A DNA stretch of 64,000 nucleotides from Cliona cf. orientalis (lineage: Eukaryota; Porifera; Demospongiae; Clionaida; Clionaidae): contig OZ005692.1 in assembly GCA_963930775.1 (NCBI GenBank), positions 1,226,135 to 1,290,134 of the forward strand. Direction: 5' to 3'. Below the pieces are notes generated by a model. It was not told the origin of the DNA, did no database searches, and saw only the letters and a program-made list of their open reading frames with translations. Positions within the stretch are counted from its first letter, which is position 1, and the number at the start of each line of letters is the position of its first letter. This document shows, piece after piece, positions 51,374 through 62,260 of this stretch. The translations under genes and the position numbers were made by a program.

Positions 51374-52346
51374 TTTAATTAGCGAATCGTGAAGGGGCGT
51401 GGCCGAAGAGGCCATACGAGTGCTTTTGGTCGAAGGTGGGCGTGTCCAGAATCGGCCAGGGACGATTATGCGCGTGTAATTAGCGACCGGAAGTGGCCCC
51501 TGAAGAAAAGGCCGGTAATTGCCCACATCAAAGCAAGATCAAAGCATTCTTTCTTAACTATTAACCGCAACGACAAAAAAAAAAAAAAAAAAAAAAAGCT
51601 TATTAGGCCTAATTAAGCATGTGGGCGTGTTCCTGGCACTGTGTGGAGTGTGTGCGTGTGCGTTAATGCAGGTTTTATTGCTTCCGATTGGGCGTGGCTT
51701 CACGGGCCAGTGCTTGGACATCGGCGCCTGGGACTTGGCCTCGGCGATAGGTGGGCGTGTCCCGGAAGCGGTGGTGACCTTTGAACCCCGCGAGGAGGCT
51801 TTGGGGGCGTGGCAGGAGGTCAAAGGTGAGGCCATGTCTGTTAATGAGGCACTGTACGGCGGTGCGATCGAGGGGCCTGTACGGCTGGACGGAAGCTGAC
51901 GATGGTTTGAAGCGGATGTGGTTGCGATGACGTGTTGTTACTCCGCCCACACAGGAAATGAGGTGAGCTCTTGCGTGGGCGGTGTGGCAGAACGGCCTCC
52001 AAGTGTTTGTGTGTGTTTTGGCCTTGAGGAAGCTGTGTGTTTTAATTGGGATTGATTGTGGGCTTCCGGTGGACATCCGGTGGTTGGTAGGCACTTGATT
52101 GAGAATGGCGGTCCTTGGGGAACAGGGTGGGGCTGTTTTGGGCGTGGCCTGGCCCCTCCCTTCCGGCTCGGCTTCCGGTCCATGGAGGATATTAAATGAA
52201 CACTTCCGGCTCTAGCAGCCACACCCCTGAGACCTGTGCAATTAAAAGGGCGTGGTTACACAACATGCACCTAGGCCTCACTAATGACTTTGATGTGGTT
52301 TAGGTGTCATATCCCCCACCTCACGCCCACGCAATTTAATGGTACC
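51331..52346. mobile_element. 1016-bp TTAA-flanked non-autonomous element
   Basis: Inverted ends of 27 bp with one mismatch (ggtaccatttaattgcgtgg at the left), flanked by TTAA at 51327-51330 and 52347-52350. K4 has the empty site (attaagcttaaggcatag). TTAA targets are typical of piggyBac and Kolobok elements. The interior is GC-richer, full of gggcgtgg words, with a 23-A run at 51575-51597. Open frames inside do not resemble a transposase. Confidence 0.9.
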
Positions 52347-52350
52347 TTAA

Positions 52351-53441
52351 GGCATAGTATAATGTTTTTATACATTGAATTATGTTGCTATCTTTAAGTT
52401 ATTTTGTAATTGAAGGGGTCAGTGGAAAAATTTTAGTACTGTTGAGAGTTTGGATATATGTTATTGCCTATATTATCTCTGTTTTGGAGCAATAAAATTT
52501 ATACACACAAAGCATTACACACAGTATTCCAGTGTTGTAAATAGGATTTTCCATCCGGTTTTAATATCGGGAAATGGTCGTCACTTGCGTAAACCATAAA
52601 CGCGCTACGAGTAAAAATACGCGATTTTGAAAAGTTTGCGTTCAAATAATATTCCAATAATATTATAAAGATACACCCCCACGGAAGACTAAATTTTTTA
52701 TTTACCCCCTCAGGAAGTCTAATTATTGACTTTAACCATCAAGAACCAATTAAAAAGAGGACTTGACCCCAAAATGCAACAAGATGCAGTGTCATTTGCA
52801 TAATAACCCCCCAGGATTCTTTATTGTCTTCATGGTAACCATCTAGATTTCATTAAAAGTGGGTATTTACCCATCAAGATTTCAATTTTTACCCATCAAG
52901 AACTTATTAAAATGACATAAATTTAGACCTCTCAGATGTAATTATGGCTCTTCCCTGGGGGTGTATCACTATTAAATGGAAAAGCCCATTGCAGATCATG
53001 CGTGTGAATAGTAGATGGGTTGACTGCACTATCAAAAATGTGACTTGTGTGAATTTCTGCGTGTAACCAGAGGCGTGTAACATTGAAAACATGGGAGTAG
53101 CCTGGGAACGAGGCTAGGCTTGGTGAGAGTACGGTTGTGATTTTGATTTTATGACATTGTACTACTTTTTCAGTATAATAATATTATCAGCACAAACAGT
53201 GAAAGTTTTAACTAGCTACACTGAAAGAGAAAATGTATCATAGCTTATAGTTCATCGTTTACTCATGATAGTCAATATAATAGTTATGCATAGCATTGGG
53301 GGGTGTGGCTCGCAAGACCATACTAAAACTTGATGCCCGCATAATAATTATTGGTTCAAGCATGCACAATGCGCATGCGCACGATGTCTGTCGATCTACC
53401 GAGCGATAATTAACTGATTGTAGACGAGGCTGTAATCCAAA
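52351..53441 (+). promoter_or_regulatory. K3 3' flank, degenerate repeats and R19 promoter
   Basis: 52660-52920 has loosely repeated blocks (acccatcaaga..ttattaaaa; accccc..ggaagactaa). 53083-53110 is a half-copy of the ggagtggcctggg hairpin. 53270-53441 is the delta promoter with TGCGCATGCGCA-like aTGCGCATGCGCA at 53370-53381, 72 bp before the R19 ATG. Confidence 0.5.
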
Positions 53442-55178
53442 ATGATAGGGAGTTTGGGAATCATAATAGTCGTTTTCGTTAAAGGTAATCTTCTCTGATT
53501 TAATGGATGGCTGCAATTATAATCATGATGCAGTTTTATAATTTCGTATTCCTATTTTCTACAGCTGCAGTATCTGACCAGTGTAGCCATGGCGATGTTC
53601 GGCTCGTGAATGGTACTACGTTACAAGAGGGAAGACTGGAGATCTGCTATAACTCCAACTGGGGCACAGTTTGCCAAGATAGATGGGGGAATGAAGACTC
53701 CTTTGTAGTATGCAGGCAACTAGGATATGCAGAAAATGGTAGGCAATTTTGTAGAGTATTTAGCTAATAATAATAATATTATGTAGCTATGTAGAGCTCT
53801 AAACGCGATATCTGCGTGAAAAATAATGCTTCTTAAATTTCGTTATTATAATAATTATTATAGCTGGTCGCAACATAAATAGAGCATATTTTGGACAAGG
53901 AACAGTACCTGTAGTATGGAGCAGAGTTGGATGTGGTGGAATGGAATCAAAATTATTTGAGTGCTCTCATGAAACACCATCTGCTAATTGTGAGCGCAAT
54001 AGGCTCGTTATTGAGTGTACGCTGTATTCTGAGAGATGATCAAAGAGTAAAAAACATGACTGTAAGTGCAAATGTCATCGATACCAATACACCCAGTACT
54101 GTGCATACCGCCCTCATCTCTTGGATGCTGTACGATACCACTGTGGATGAACCCACTTCATTCGACATTGAGTGCTCTAATATTAATGAAAGGCACAGCA
54201 TAACAATGTCAGTGAGTGGCCAAGATTTCACAACGCATTTAATGGGTCTCCTTCCACTTACTTCCTACAACTGCTGTGTGTCAGCTGTGTATGAGTTCTA
54301 TCGAGCTGAAGGAATGTGTGATGATATAGAAACACCGGAATTGTTTATCCATACAAGAGCTTCAGAGACCAAAATCGTTGGTGGAGTGCTTGGATTTATT
54401 ATCATTGTTCTTTTGATCTTGTTGATAATATTTGGAGCAGCACTGGTGTTTTTGCTACTACCAAAATGGAAAAGGAATGGAATAACAGCTAGGTAACTAA
54501 AAGTTTACTCTGTATAGACAGTTTTCCATATAGGAGTCCTGATATTTTCAAAAGTGCGTGCATACATTAGAAAACTGGAACTAGTCCGTATGCTTTGGGA
54601 ATGAGGTTTGTTTACACTAGGATCTTAGTGGTGTACATTGCAGCTTATACATACATTGCAATTGATGATCGTTGCACGACTTGTCACATCACATGCATAA
54701 CACCATAATAATACAATCACTTAGTCTATTACTATAGCAATTATTATTACTGTACAGATCATCAGAGTCAACTAATCATGGCAGAAACAATACTATGGAA
54801 ATGCCCGTTCATAGCAACCGAAGTTATGTGCAGGCACCAGCTCACATCGATGCATCTAATTCAACAACGAAAGCTAGAGGAGATTGTCGTTCTCAAGCTA
54901 TGACAGTAACTGTTAGCCAACTCGAAGATGGAGTGGCGGGTCCAGACTACAGCAGCTTTGGCCCAGATTACGAAAGTATCGACTCCAGTGGGCCGAAACA
55001 GCCACAGAGGAGAGGAGAAGTGCCGGCTGGACGACTCTCTCAGCGCTATGAGTATTCAGAAGCACATCTGGCTACTCTGAATGAAGAAGGGTTAGATGGT
55101 GCTAGGTATGAGGTTCCTTTGAATTTGAGGCAGAACGTGACGATAGAAAGTGAGGACTATTCACACCTGAAACACTGA
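53442..55178 (+). pseudogene. R19: delta-type SRCR-FN3 receptor with a frameshift
   Basis: Exons 53442-53484, 53565-53738, 53864-54492, 54758-55178. Signal peptide MIGSLGIIIVVFVK; SRCR (CSHGDVRLVNGTT, GTVCQDRWGNEDSFVVC, then VVWSRVGCGGMESKLFEC). Four extra bases relative to R20 near 54005-54020 shift the frame at the end of the SRCR, leading to a stop at ERxx (54033-54035). FN3 (LISWMLYDTT, PTSFDIECSN, SYNCCVSAVYEFYRAEGMC), TM and tail (RSYVQAP, DYSSFGPDYESID, QRYEYSEAHLA, RYEVPLNL, EDYSHLKH) are open in the other frame. Likely a recent null copy. Confidence 0.8.
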
Positions 55179-55810
55179 TTTTACTGTATAAAGATCTTTG
55201 GATTTTGATTTGTGTATTTAATATAGGAAATCTATAGGATAAGGTAAAGTTTGCTAAAGTCTGCCTTATCTTCTAAAGATGTGTAGCAACATTGTACATG
55301 TGTGTATTGCCAATTATAATAATTATGTATGTGCTAATAACAATTATTATTGCAGCAATTAAATTTTAATACTAGTTATCCATGCACATGTCTACTGTAT
55401 TTTGTCTAGTATACTTATCATAATATTAATTTTTTAGGTGGTAGCTACATGTATCCAGTAGGGTGGGACTCCCCCGTATGGTCACTGCACCGAATCAAGG
55501 GGGAGGGAGGGGCTGGTCGCGGAGGTCTAATTGATCACATGATCTGGTTTGCAGCTTTGCGCAATCATTGCATCGCCGCCATTTTGCGAGAGCTAAACTT
55601 GAAGAAGCTAAATCTCTCAGTAAATTGAAATCTCTGCCATCATAGTGAGTTTCAGTTATCGAAACAACGCCCCTCTTCTCTTTAATAATACGTGAGTTGA
55701 ACTGTAAGCTAAAATAGACATTCAGCAATACACCGCATGCATGCACTCTTGGTGATGAAGTTGGAAGCCTGATCACAAGAACTGAGCATCTCGCTTATAT
55801 AATAGTAGCA
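55179..55810 (+). promoter_or_regulatory. R19 3' flank and K4 promoter
   Basis: K4 promoter from about 55435: gggactcccc, agggaggggctggtcgcgga, gatcacatgatctgg, catcgccgccattttgcgag (YY1-like GCCGCCATTTTG), leader with gaactgtaagc. Confidence 0.55.
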
Positions 55811-58014
55811 ATGGCTGAGATACCAAAATATCAGTTCAAGAATGTTCAACTTCTCAAGGATCAATCCCTTGGCATTGGATCTTATGGAGCTGTCTGTAAA
55901 GCGAAATGTGATGACCTCCTCTGTGCTGCTAAAATTATTCACCCTACTCTATTCGATCCAACTGCACTACAGCAAGTTGCCCCTCAAAGAGAGCACAGAC
56001 TGCCCATTAGACGCTTTGAGCAGGAGTGTGAGTTCATGAGTGCCATAAGACACCCCAACATCGTCCAGTACCTGGGCATGTTCAGAGACACCGACACACG
56101 CTTGCCTGTGCTCCTAATGGAGCTGATGGATGACAGCTTGACACACTTCCTGGAAAGTTCCACACAGCCAATTCCCTACCACATCCAAGTCAATATATGC
56201 CACGATATAACTCTGGCACTATCATTTCTCCACTCAAACAAAATCATCCACAGAGATCTCTCCAGCAATAATGTTCTCTTGCATGGTAACATCTTAGCTA
56301 AAGTGACTGACTTTGGAATGGCAAGGCTGGATGACATTAACCCTCAAGCAACTCGCTTCACCAGCACCATGTGTCCTGGTACTGACGTCTACATGCCTCC
56401 AGATACTGTTCAAGATAAACCAGTGTACACAGAGAAGATTGACTGCTTCTCATTTGGTGTCATCATAGTCCAGATATTGACACGACAGTTTCCCAAACCA
56501 GGAGATCGACTGGAGAGAGTGGAATTAAATCATCCAGGGATACGCACAAGATCAGTGCTGGTAGAAGTACCAGAAGTTGAGCGTCGACAAAACCACATCA
56601 GTCAAATTGATCCAAATCACTCTCTCTTACCAGTTGCGCTCAATTGTCTAAAGGATAAGGACAGTGAACGTCCTTCAGCTCATCAGCTTTGTGAGAGAGT
56701 AGCTGATCTGAAAGGAATGCCCAAATACAGAGACAGTGCTAGAGCTGTTGAGGATAGAGATGATATTATTCAATTACAAGCAATTTGTATAAAAGAAAAG
56801 GATTGTATAATATCATCAAAAGAAGAGGAGATTCAGCAACTAAGACAGCAACTTCATGAGAAAGATCAACAAATGGAGGAGAGGGAGAGACAGCTAAGGG
56901 AAACTAGAAGACGATTTTTACATGAGAAAGAGAGACAACTTGGATGTGTAAACCAACTAGAAGCAAGTGAACATTGTCAAGTGGTAGCTCAGTTTGAGAG
57001 ACGAATCGCTGAACTGGAACCGCAAAAAGAGCAGCAAATGATAAAAGCCAGCAGCAGTGAAAAAGATCTGACCAGCTTCATATTGACATGGAGAGAGGGA
57101 AAGAGGGCTCCATGTACAATGTCATGTAAAATGGATAGATGGTGTGATGCTGTAGTGGATGGGAATACAGTGTATATATCATGGATGCAGGATCAAAGAA
57201 GATATATTCCTATATTGTCACCAGTGTCAGCTGGTCTCAATTACCAGACTGTATTTACAAGCATTGTTCATTAGTAATAATCGATGGCCTACTCACTACT
57301 GTAGGAGGATATCTCACCCCTTTATATGCCAACGAGTTGTTCAGCCTCACTGGAGAAGGCAGTGATAGGAAATGGACTCAGAAATTCCCACCCATGCCAA
57401 CCGAGAGGATGTCTACAGCTGCAGTTTGCAGTGGAAGTATGTAAATAGTGGTTGGAGGGATTGGAATGGGTGGCCAAGTATTATCGACTGTGAAAGTGAT
57501 GAATACTGAGCATCATCAGTGGTCCACTGCTGCCAGTCTACCTGAGCCATTGTACTACACATCTTTAGCAGTCTGTGGGGAGAAAATTTATATGCTGGGT
57601 GGAAGGGACAAGCATTTTTTAGATACTACATCAGTGTATACTTGTTCAGTGAGTGCTCTTCTCCAATCTTGTGTTTGGAGTCCACTAGAAGCAACTTTTA
57701 AGAGAGCATCTTTGGTAGATGAATCCAGTGACTGTGTATGGGGACAAATTGCTGATTTACCAGTTAAAGAGTCTACTTGCGAGTCCTTTCATGGTCAACT
57801 GCTGGCTATTGGTGGGAGGCTGGACTCATTGGGAGCCACCACGGCTGTCTACATGTACCGTTCATCCACCAACTCCTGGGAAATAGTGAGTCACATGAAA
57901 ACTGGTCGAATCAGGTCCTTTGCAGCTTTCCTCCCTGACAATGAACTGATTGTAGTGGCTGGTGGTATTTTCAGTGATACGGTGGAAATTGCCAGTATTA
58001 AGCTTAAGGCATAG
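55811..58014 (+). pseudogene. K4: kinase-Kelch copy with one frameshift and one stop
   Basis: ATG 55811 (MAEIPKYQF). Open for 487 codons: kinase (GIGSYGAV, CAAKIIH, IIHRDLSSNNVLL, DFGMARL; MPPDT where others have MPPEA, so the conserved Glu is Asp), coiled coil and the start of Kelch. Two extra bases near 57175 shift the frame and it ends at 57272-57274. The Kelch region continues in the proper frame from 57181, is stopped by TAA at 57442-57444 (TTA in K3), and resumes 57448-58014 ending SIKLKA. Total: one shift and one nonsense codon. The kinase and coiled coil are still encoded. Confidence 0.8.
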
Positions 58015-58780
58015 TATAAATTTTTTATACTCATTTTATTATTATTATTCTCTGTTTCTGGATGCATCTACAATTAAGTGAATTCAATAGCTACACACAT
58101 GCATGCAGAAGTTGCAGGTCTTTGAAATTATTACAGGCCATGTTTTCTGTGCATAACATTGAAAAAATGGGAGTGGCCTGGGTATTATACCAGTGCATAA
58201 TATTATGTACAGCACCATTCAGTCATGATATCTGGTCAATGCATATGCATGTATGTTTATCGATCCCCGACATCAATAATGGTATAATAATATTATTATA
58301 GCATGCACCCAGACAATATACCAATAATTATTACCATCACAATAACATTATAGCTAAGCATAGTATAATAAGTATTATTAGAGCTCTTGCTAAAACACAA
58401 GTTATTCAATCATATAACACTTTCTATTTTTAGTGTAGGTCTTAATTGAGAGGGCGGGGCTACTTTGGCCCACCATGTTCTGTTGCGTTTGTCTGCCCAC
58501 CGCCTCTATACACTTATCCTTCAGGACCTGTGATACCAAATCCCTCCAAAGTTCAAATTGATGCTTCACCTAGTGAGAAAAAAAAATAGAAAGGAGAGAG
58601 GGAGTGGGGGGGGGGGGGGGGGGGGGGGGATGATGAGAGATCACAATAAGCAGTATGCATCTTGGATCATCAGTCAATAAATATTCTGCATGGGTTAGCT
58701 TAAACTTTGAAGGAGCGTGCATCACCTTAATTTTAACGTTCAAAATAATATTACTCAGGGGCCGACTCAAACTGTTTTAT
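58015..58780. other. K4 3' flank, poly-G tract
   Basis: No gene. Half hairpin (gggagtggcctggg) at 58159-58172 and a run of 24 G at 58606-58629. Confidence 0.5.
58606..58629. repeat. Homopolymer G tract (24)
   Basis: Uninterrupted G run, preceded by a purine-rich stretch; G-quadruplex potential. Confidence 0.9.
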
Positions 58781-58954
58781 CTTGCCATAATAATTATTGG
58801 TTCAAGCATAGGTTTAAGCACGCACAGTGTGCATGCGCACGATATCTATCGCTCGTCCGGGCAATAATTAACCCAAATAGAAATTGTAGACAATCGAGGC
58901 TGTAATCCAAAATGATAGGGCGTTTGGGAGTCATAATAGCCGTTTTTGTTAAAA
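58781..58954 (+). pseudogene. Orphan delta-receptor promoter and first exon
   Basis: Delta promoter block with TGTGCATGCGCA (58828-58839) followed by exon 58912-58954 encoding MIGRLGVIIAVFVK with donor aaaagtaatc. No SRCR exon follows before the next promoter. Left-over of a lost receptor. Confidence 0.7.
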
Positions 58955-59125
58955 GTAATCTTCCCTAATTTAATGGATAACTGCAATTATAATCATGATG
59001 CAGTGTAATATCACGCTGCTAGTCATTGGTCTCTTCTTCACAGCATGGTTAACGTTCTTTGTGTATCCTCATTATAATTTGTCTTTTCATAACCCTCTCT
59101 CTCATGCACACACTCTATCTATCGT

Positions 59126-59145
59126 ATCCCTTCTTGATTAGCCAT
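59126..59145 (-). pseudogene. Relic of K2-type first codons
   Basis: Reads MANQEG on the minus strand, then diverges to a stop. The same six codons begin K2 (42476-42459). Upstream sequence (cacgtg/taggcttggtgagagcacag) also matches, interrupted by the MITE. Confidence 0.6.
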
Positions 59146-59151
59146 CACGTG

Positions 59152-59409
59152 CACTGGCGTAAGAAGCAGGGGGGCTGGGTCCCCCCCCCCTCCCCCATCT
59201 TGTCAACCAAGTGGGCTAAACCTAGGAAGATATTTATTCTGCTAGGCCTTGACATCAGATTTGTGATGTAAAGTCTACTTTACAGCCAAATTAGCATAAT
59301 AATGGGCATGCTTTGAAGGTGTATCGTGTGATTCAAAAAATTTTTTGCGCGCTTTGCACGCAATTTTATTTACAGCCCCCCTGTTCAAAAACATCTTCTT
59401 ACGCCACTG
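59152..59409. mobile_element. 258-bp MITE with 5-bp target duplication
   Basis: Ends CACTGGCGTAAGAAG and CTTCTTACGCCACTG (one mismatch as inverted repeats), flanked by ACGTG at 59147-59151 and 59410-59414. The site without it is seen at K2 (catcacgtgtag). Similar end design to 28506-28858. Confidence 0.85.
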
Positions 59410-59547
59410 ACGTGTAGGCTTGGTGAGAGCACAGTTGTAATATTTCATGTGCTACTAAGTAACTTTTTCAGTAGCTATATCAGCACAAACAGTGAGTTAT
59501 ATTATATATAACAGTGATTTACTATATATGACATTGGTACAGTAATG

Positions 59548-59670
59548 ATTTTATTGACTATCATGAGTTACTGTACCGTAAACAATGAACCGTAAGCTAT
59601 GATACATTTTCTCTTTCAGTGTAGCTAATAGCTTATGGTTCATTGTTTACTCATGATAGTCAATAAAAAA
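59548..59670. repeat. Local inverted duplication of promoter sequence
   Basis: attttattgactatcatgag ... aacaatgaaccgtaagctat is followed by its reverse complement (atagcttatggttcattgtt ... ). The right arm is the normal delta 5' block. Confidence 0.75.
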
Positions 59671-59860
59671 AATTAATGTCGTATTATGGTAAATAATATA
59701 ATAGTTATGCATAGTATTGGGGGTGTAGCTCGCAAGATCATACTAAAACTTGAAGTATTGGTTCAAGCATAGGTTTAAGCATGCACAGTGCGCATGCGCA
59801 CGATGTCTATCGTTCGTCCGGGCAATAATTAGAGATCGTAGACGAGGCTGTTACTCCAAA

Positions 59861-61645
59861 ATGATAGGGAGTTTGGGAGTCATAATAGTCGTTTTCGTTA
59901 AAGGTAATCTTCTCTGATTTAATGCATGGCTGCAATTATAATCATGATGCAGTGTACGTAATAATTATTATAATAATATCGTATTCCTATTTCCTACAGC
60001 TGCAGTATCTGACCAGTGTAGCCATGGCGATATTCGGCTCGTGAATGGTACTACGTTACAAGAGGGAAGACTGGAGATCTGCTACAACTCCAGCTGGGGC
60101 ACAGTTTGCCAAGAAAAATGGGGGGATAAAGACTCAGTTGTAGTCTGCAGGCAACTTGGATATGAGGATAATGGTAATATTATAAGAATTTTATAGTGCT
60201 ATTAAATTAGATCAGCGTTATAAATAGCTGCAGCTATATATAGAGCTCTAAACGTTATTTCTGTATGGATTGTGCTTTGCACGAGAAAATTAATGCTTCT
60301 TAAATTTCGTTAACATATAATATTATGTAGCTGGTCGCAGCATAGGCAGAGCATATTTTGGACAAGGAACAGTACCTGTAGTATGGAGTGACGTTGAATG
60401 TGACAGAACGGAATCAAAATTGTTTGAGTGCCCTTACGATACACCATCAGATTCTTCTAATTGTGGGCGCAATAGGGTTGTTAGTGTGCGGTGTATCCTG
60501 AGAGAAGATCAAAGAGTAAAAAACATGACTGTAAGTGCAAACGTCATCGATACCAATACACCCAGTACTGTGCATACCACCCTCATCTCTTGGATGCTGT
60601 ACAATACCACTATGGACAAACCCACTTCATTCGACATTGAGTGCTCTAATGAAAGGCATAGCATAACAATGTTAGTGAGTGACCAAGATTTTACTACACA
60701 TCTAGTGGGTCTCCTTCCTCTTACTTCCTACAACTGCTGTGTGTCAGCTGTGTATGAGCTCTATCGAGCTGAAGGAGTGTGTGATGATATAGAAACACCG
60801 AAATTGTTTTTCCACACAAGAGCTTCAGAGACCAAAATCGTTGGTGGAGTGCTTGGATTTATTATCATTGTTCTTTTGATCTTGTTGATAATATTTGGAG
60901 CAGCACTGGTGTTTTTGCTACTACCAAAATGGAAAAGGAATGGAATAACAGCTAGGTAACTAAAAGTTTACTCTGTATATATAGACAGTTTTCCATATAG
61001 GAATCCTGATGTTTTCAAAAGTGCGTGCATACATTAGAAAACTGGAACTAGTCCGTATGCTTTGGGAATGAGGTTTGTTTACTCAAGGATCTTAGTGGTG
61101 TACATTGCAGCTTATACATACATTGCAATTGATGATCGTTGCACGACTTATCACATCACATGTATAACACCATAATAATACAATCACTTAGTCTATTACT
61201 ATAGCAATTATTATTACTGTACAGATCATCAGAGTCAACTAATCATGGCAGAAACAATACTATGGAAATGCCCGTTCATAGCAACCGAAGTTACGTGCAG
61301 ACACCAGTTCACACCGGTGCATCTAATTCAACAACGAAAGCTAGAGGAGATTGTCGTTCTCAAGCTGTGACAGAAACTGTTAGCCAACTCAAAGATGGAG
61401 CGGCAGATCCAGACTACAGCAGCTTTGGCCCAGATTACGAAAGTATCGACTCCAGTGGGTCGAAACAGCCACAGAGGAGAGGAGAAGTGCTGGCTAGACA
61501 ACTCTCTCAGCGCTATGAGTATTCAGAGGCACATCTGGCTACTCTGAATGAAGAAGGGTTAGCTGGTGCTAGTTATGAGGTTCCTTTGAATTTGAAGCAG
61601 AACGTGACGACAGAAAGTGAGGACTATTCACACCTGAAGCACTGA
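59861..61645 (+). CDS. R20: delta-type SRCR-FN3 receptor
   Basis: Exons 59861-59903, 60000-60173, 60331-60955, 61225-61645 give 420 aa. Signal peptide MIGSLGVIIVVFVK; SRCR (CSHGDIRLVNGTT, GTVCQEKWGDKDSVVVC, RQLGYEDNG; VVWSDVECDRTESKLFEC, NCGRNR, VRC). FN3 (LISWMLYNTT, PTSFDIECSN, SYNCCVSAVYELYRAEGVC), linker, TM (GGVLGFIIIVLLILLIIFG), PKWKRNG. The tail has RSYVQTP, DYSSFGPDYESID, QRYEYSEAHLA, SYEVPLNL and C-terminal EDYSHLKH. Intact; pairs with K5, 615 bp downstream. Confidence 0.88.
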
Positions 61646-62260
61646 TTTCACTGTTACAGTAGCCACCAAAATTTTGGATTCAGTTGATTCGTGTGCTGTA
61701 GTTTTCTAAACGTCTGCCTTGTCTTCTATAGATGTGTAGCAACATCGTAGTGATAATCATGACATTGTAGATATTGCAGTTTAAAATTAATTTTATTATA
61801 CCGGTTAATATGGCTGTTATTCATGCACACAATGTGATGGCATAATAATAATAATAATAATTAATATACTTTTTCCCATTTATCTATCTATTTTTGTCCT
61901 AAGCATGTACTCACCACTCTTACAGTGCCCCTCCATCAGCCCCTCCCATTTCTACAACTAGTCAAGGGGGAGGGGCTGGTCGCGGAGGTTAACCGCAAGA
62001 ATGTCCGATCACATGATCTGGCTTTACAGCTTGTTCTGCATCGCAGCCATTAATTTTTGCGAGAGCTAAATTTGAAGAAGCTAAATCTCCACCATCGTAC
62101 CGAGTTTCAGTTAGCGAAACAACGCCCCTCTTCTCTTTCCAACTAGATTTGAATTGTAAGTTAAGAAGACTTATCAGAGATGATGTATGCATCAAGGTCA
62201 AAAAGTGGGTGTGTCTGGTTTATCATGTAATTTTTCTCTTTTACTAGTCCGTCGTTACTA
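61646..62260 (+). promoter_or_regulatory. R20 3' flank and K5 promoter with a likely 5' UTR intron
   Basis: Promoter words: gggaggggctggtcgcggag, gatcacatgatctgg, gcatcgcagccatt, tttgcgagagctaaattt. Donor gaatt|gtaagtt at 62156 and acceptor tttttctcttttactag ending at 62247 mark a probable intron just before the ATG. Confidence 0.6.

Larger units (their letters stand above)
58955..59860 (+). promoter_or_regulatory. R20 upstream region: K2-type relic, MITE, inverted repeat, promoter
   Basis: Contains, in order, a minus-strand relic of the K2 start (59126-59145), a 258-bp MITE, an inverted duplication (59548-59600 / 59627-59670), and the delta promoter with TGCGCATGCGCA at 59789-59800, 72 bp before the ATG. 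Confidence 0.6.

Noticed and set aside
51575-51597. A-run as a retroposon tail
   Set aside because: It is internal to an element with inverted ends and a TTAA duplication.
51389-52222. Several open frames inside the TTAA element
   Set aside because: GC-rich, both strands, no transposase features; the element looks non-autonomous.
59059-59271. Hydrophobic frame next to the orphan exon
   Set aside because: It runs into the MITE at 59152 and has no downstream exon.
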